NCBI GenBank assembly: GCA_003134435.1
Contig: PLBE01000229.1
Location: forward strand, 1-54,311
DNA from: Acidobacteriaceae bacterium
GTDB taxonomy: Bacteria > Acidobacteriota > Terriglobia > Terriglobales > Acidobacteriaceae
DNA length: 54,311 bases
Direction: 5' to 3'
This document shows, one piece after another, positions 53,607 to 54,311 of this stretch. The stretch's first letter is position 1. The number at the start of each line of letters is the position of its first letter. The position numbers and the translations under genes are program-made. The notes beneath the pieces were generated by a model. It was not told the origin of the DNA. It did no database searches and saw nothing but the letters and a program-made list of their open reading frames with translations.

Positions 53607-54188
53607 ATGATTTCTCGCCCCGAACGATCGTTCGAGATCCAAGAGAAAGCGCAGTTGATGTCGGCCTCTGAAGTGGAGCGGACGCTGATCCGGCTGGCGC
53701 ATGAGATTCTGGAAAAAAACAATGGCATGGAGGATCTGGCGCTGGTCGGAATCCGGCGTCGGGGCGTGCCGCTGGCGGAGCGACTAGCGAAGATCATTCA
53801 GCGCATTGAAAAGAAGCCGGTGTCGCTGGGCACGCTCGACATTACGCTGTATCGCGACGATCTTTCGATGCTCGGCTCGAAGCCGGTGGTGAAGAAGAGC
53901 GAACTGGAAATTCCGATCACGGGGAAGTCGGTGGTGCTGGTTGACGACGTGCTCTACACCGGGCGCACCACTCGCGCGGCGATGGACGCGCTGTTCCGCT
54001 CGGGGCGTCCGAAGCGCCTCCAGTTATGCGTGCTGATCGATCGCGGCCACCGCGAATTGCCGGTTGAGGCCGCCTTCATTGGGCGAACCGTGCAGACCAC
54101 GGAAAACCAGATTATTGAGGTCAAGCTGCGCGAAGTCGATAACGCGGAGAAAGTTCTGCTGATGGAAAAGCAGCCGAGTAATTTGTAA
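53607..54188 (+). CDS. pyrR: Pyrimidine operon regulator/uracil phosphoribosyltransferase
   Basis: A 193-residue phosphoribosyltransferase-fold protein. The PRPP-binding motif is VLVDDVLYTGRTTRAA; GIRRRGVPLAERL and TLDITLYRDDL match PyrR. In many bacteria it binds pyr mRNA and controls attenuation, with a weak UPRT activity. It starts at ATG 53607, preceded by a good -10. Its last residues Asn-Leu and stop come from a repeat element. pyrB follows 84 bases later. Confidence 0.93.
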   Translation: MISRPERSFEIQEKAQLMSASEVERTLIRLAHEILEKNNGMEDLALVGIRRRGVPLAERLAKIIQRIEKKPVSLGTLDITLYRDDLSMLGSKPVVKKSELEIPITGKSVVLVDDVLYTGRTTRAAMDALFRSGRPKRLQLCVLIDRGHRELPVEAAFIGRTVQTTENQIIEVKLREVDNAEKVLLMEKQPSNL

Positions 54189-54271
54189 TTTGCGATTTGT
54201 AATTTGCGACTGAAAATACGCGCTCTTGGATCACAACGAACAAATCAGAATTTCAGAAATCACAGATTAAC
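54179..54271 (+). repeat. Dispersed palindromic repeat, pyrR-pyrB copy
   Basis: Begins with AATTTGTAA over the pyrR stop, continues as an exact tandem pair of the 14-mer ATTTGTAATTTGCG (54181-54194 and 54195-54208), and ends with AAATCACAGATTAAC (54257-54271), which matches the fabZ-lpxA copy in 14 of 15 bases. Only one base separates it from the pyrB ATG. Confidence 0.72.
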
Positions 54272-54272
54272 T

Positions 54273-54311
54273 ATGAATCCAGCGCGCGGTTCGCTGCTCG
54301 GTATCGAACAC
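54273..54311 (+). CDS. pyrB: Aspartate carbamoyltransferase, first codons only
   Basis: Thirteen codons (MNPARGSLLGIEH) to the window edge. LLGIE is the usual N-terminal motif of aspartate carbamoyltransferase, and pyrR-pyrB is a standard gene order. Too short for certainty. Confidence 0.6.
   Translation, partial: MNPARGSLLGIEH

Noticed and set aside
54189-54272. A PyrR-binding attenuator between pyrR and pyrB
   Set aside because: The gap is filled with the AT-rich repeat; no PyrR-binding consensus or terminator with T-run was found.

Overview
The window is 54 kb of dense, GC-rich bacterial chromosome: about 50 protein genes, no rRNA, tRNA, CRISPR array, phage gene or transposase. Gene content (LPS synthesis with LpxI, TonB, a large periplasmic PBP4, CadC-like membrane regulators, an ECF sigma factor with a zinc-finger/TPR/CHAT protein) and many GTG/TTG starts suggest a Gram-negative member of the Acidobacteriota (Terriglobia-like). 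This is inferred from gene style, not from a marker gene.

Layout. 1-5.7 kb: the 3' end of a glutamine synthetase gene, an NmrA-like oxidoreductase, and a minus-strand arginine operon argR-argF-argG-argH, with two ARG boxes over the argR promoter and start codon. 5.9-11.3 kb: a degenerate SpoIIE-type phosphatase, a SurA-like chaperone, a YhaM-like exoribonuclease, a membrane-anchored H-protein-like lipoyl fold lacking the lipoyl lysine, and a NarL-type response regulator. 11.5-18.7 kb: aroC, def-fmt-rsmB, then convergent rplU-rpmA-obgE followed by a PASTA protein without a kinase. 18.9-28.3 kb: an S41 protease, dtd, a small lipoprotein, acpP-fabF, a DsbA-like protein, a TonB protein and an unrecognised exported protein. 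27.2-30.7 kb: the lipid A block fabZ-lpxA-lpxI plus a Gfo/Idh/MocA oxidoreductase. 30.9-38.6 kb: PilZ protein, DUF971 protein, PiT phosphate transporter, a Kbl/BioF-type enzyme, a tiny flagellar-rod-like protein, a VOC protein, dacB and folP. 38.6-42.1 kb: a PagL-like fragment, a histidine kinase whose phosphoacceptor His is replaced, and hemB. 42.2-47.7 kb: the most unusual locus, an ECF sigma factor followed by a 1242-residue protein with two anti-sigma-type zinc motifs, one membrane helix, TPR-like repeats and a C-terminal CHAT protease domain, then a lipoprotein. 47.8-54.3 kb: a CadC-like membrane regulator, a small membrane protein, miaA, a GH3 enzyme, two exported or membrane proteins, pyrR and the first codons of pyrB.

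Non-coding structure worth noting: a dispersed palindromic repeat fills both the fabZ-lpxA and pyrR-pyrB gaps and supplies the last codons and stop of the upstream gene; a 29-base inverted repeat lies between aroC and def; a 116-base region bounded by inverted arms lies between fabF and the DsbA-like gene; and the strand bias of G versus C reverses near 33.7 kb.
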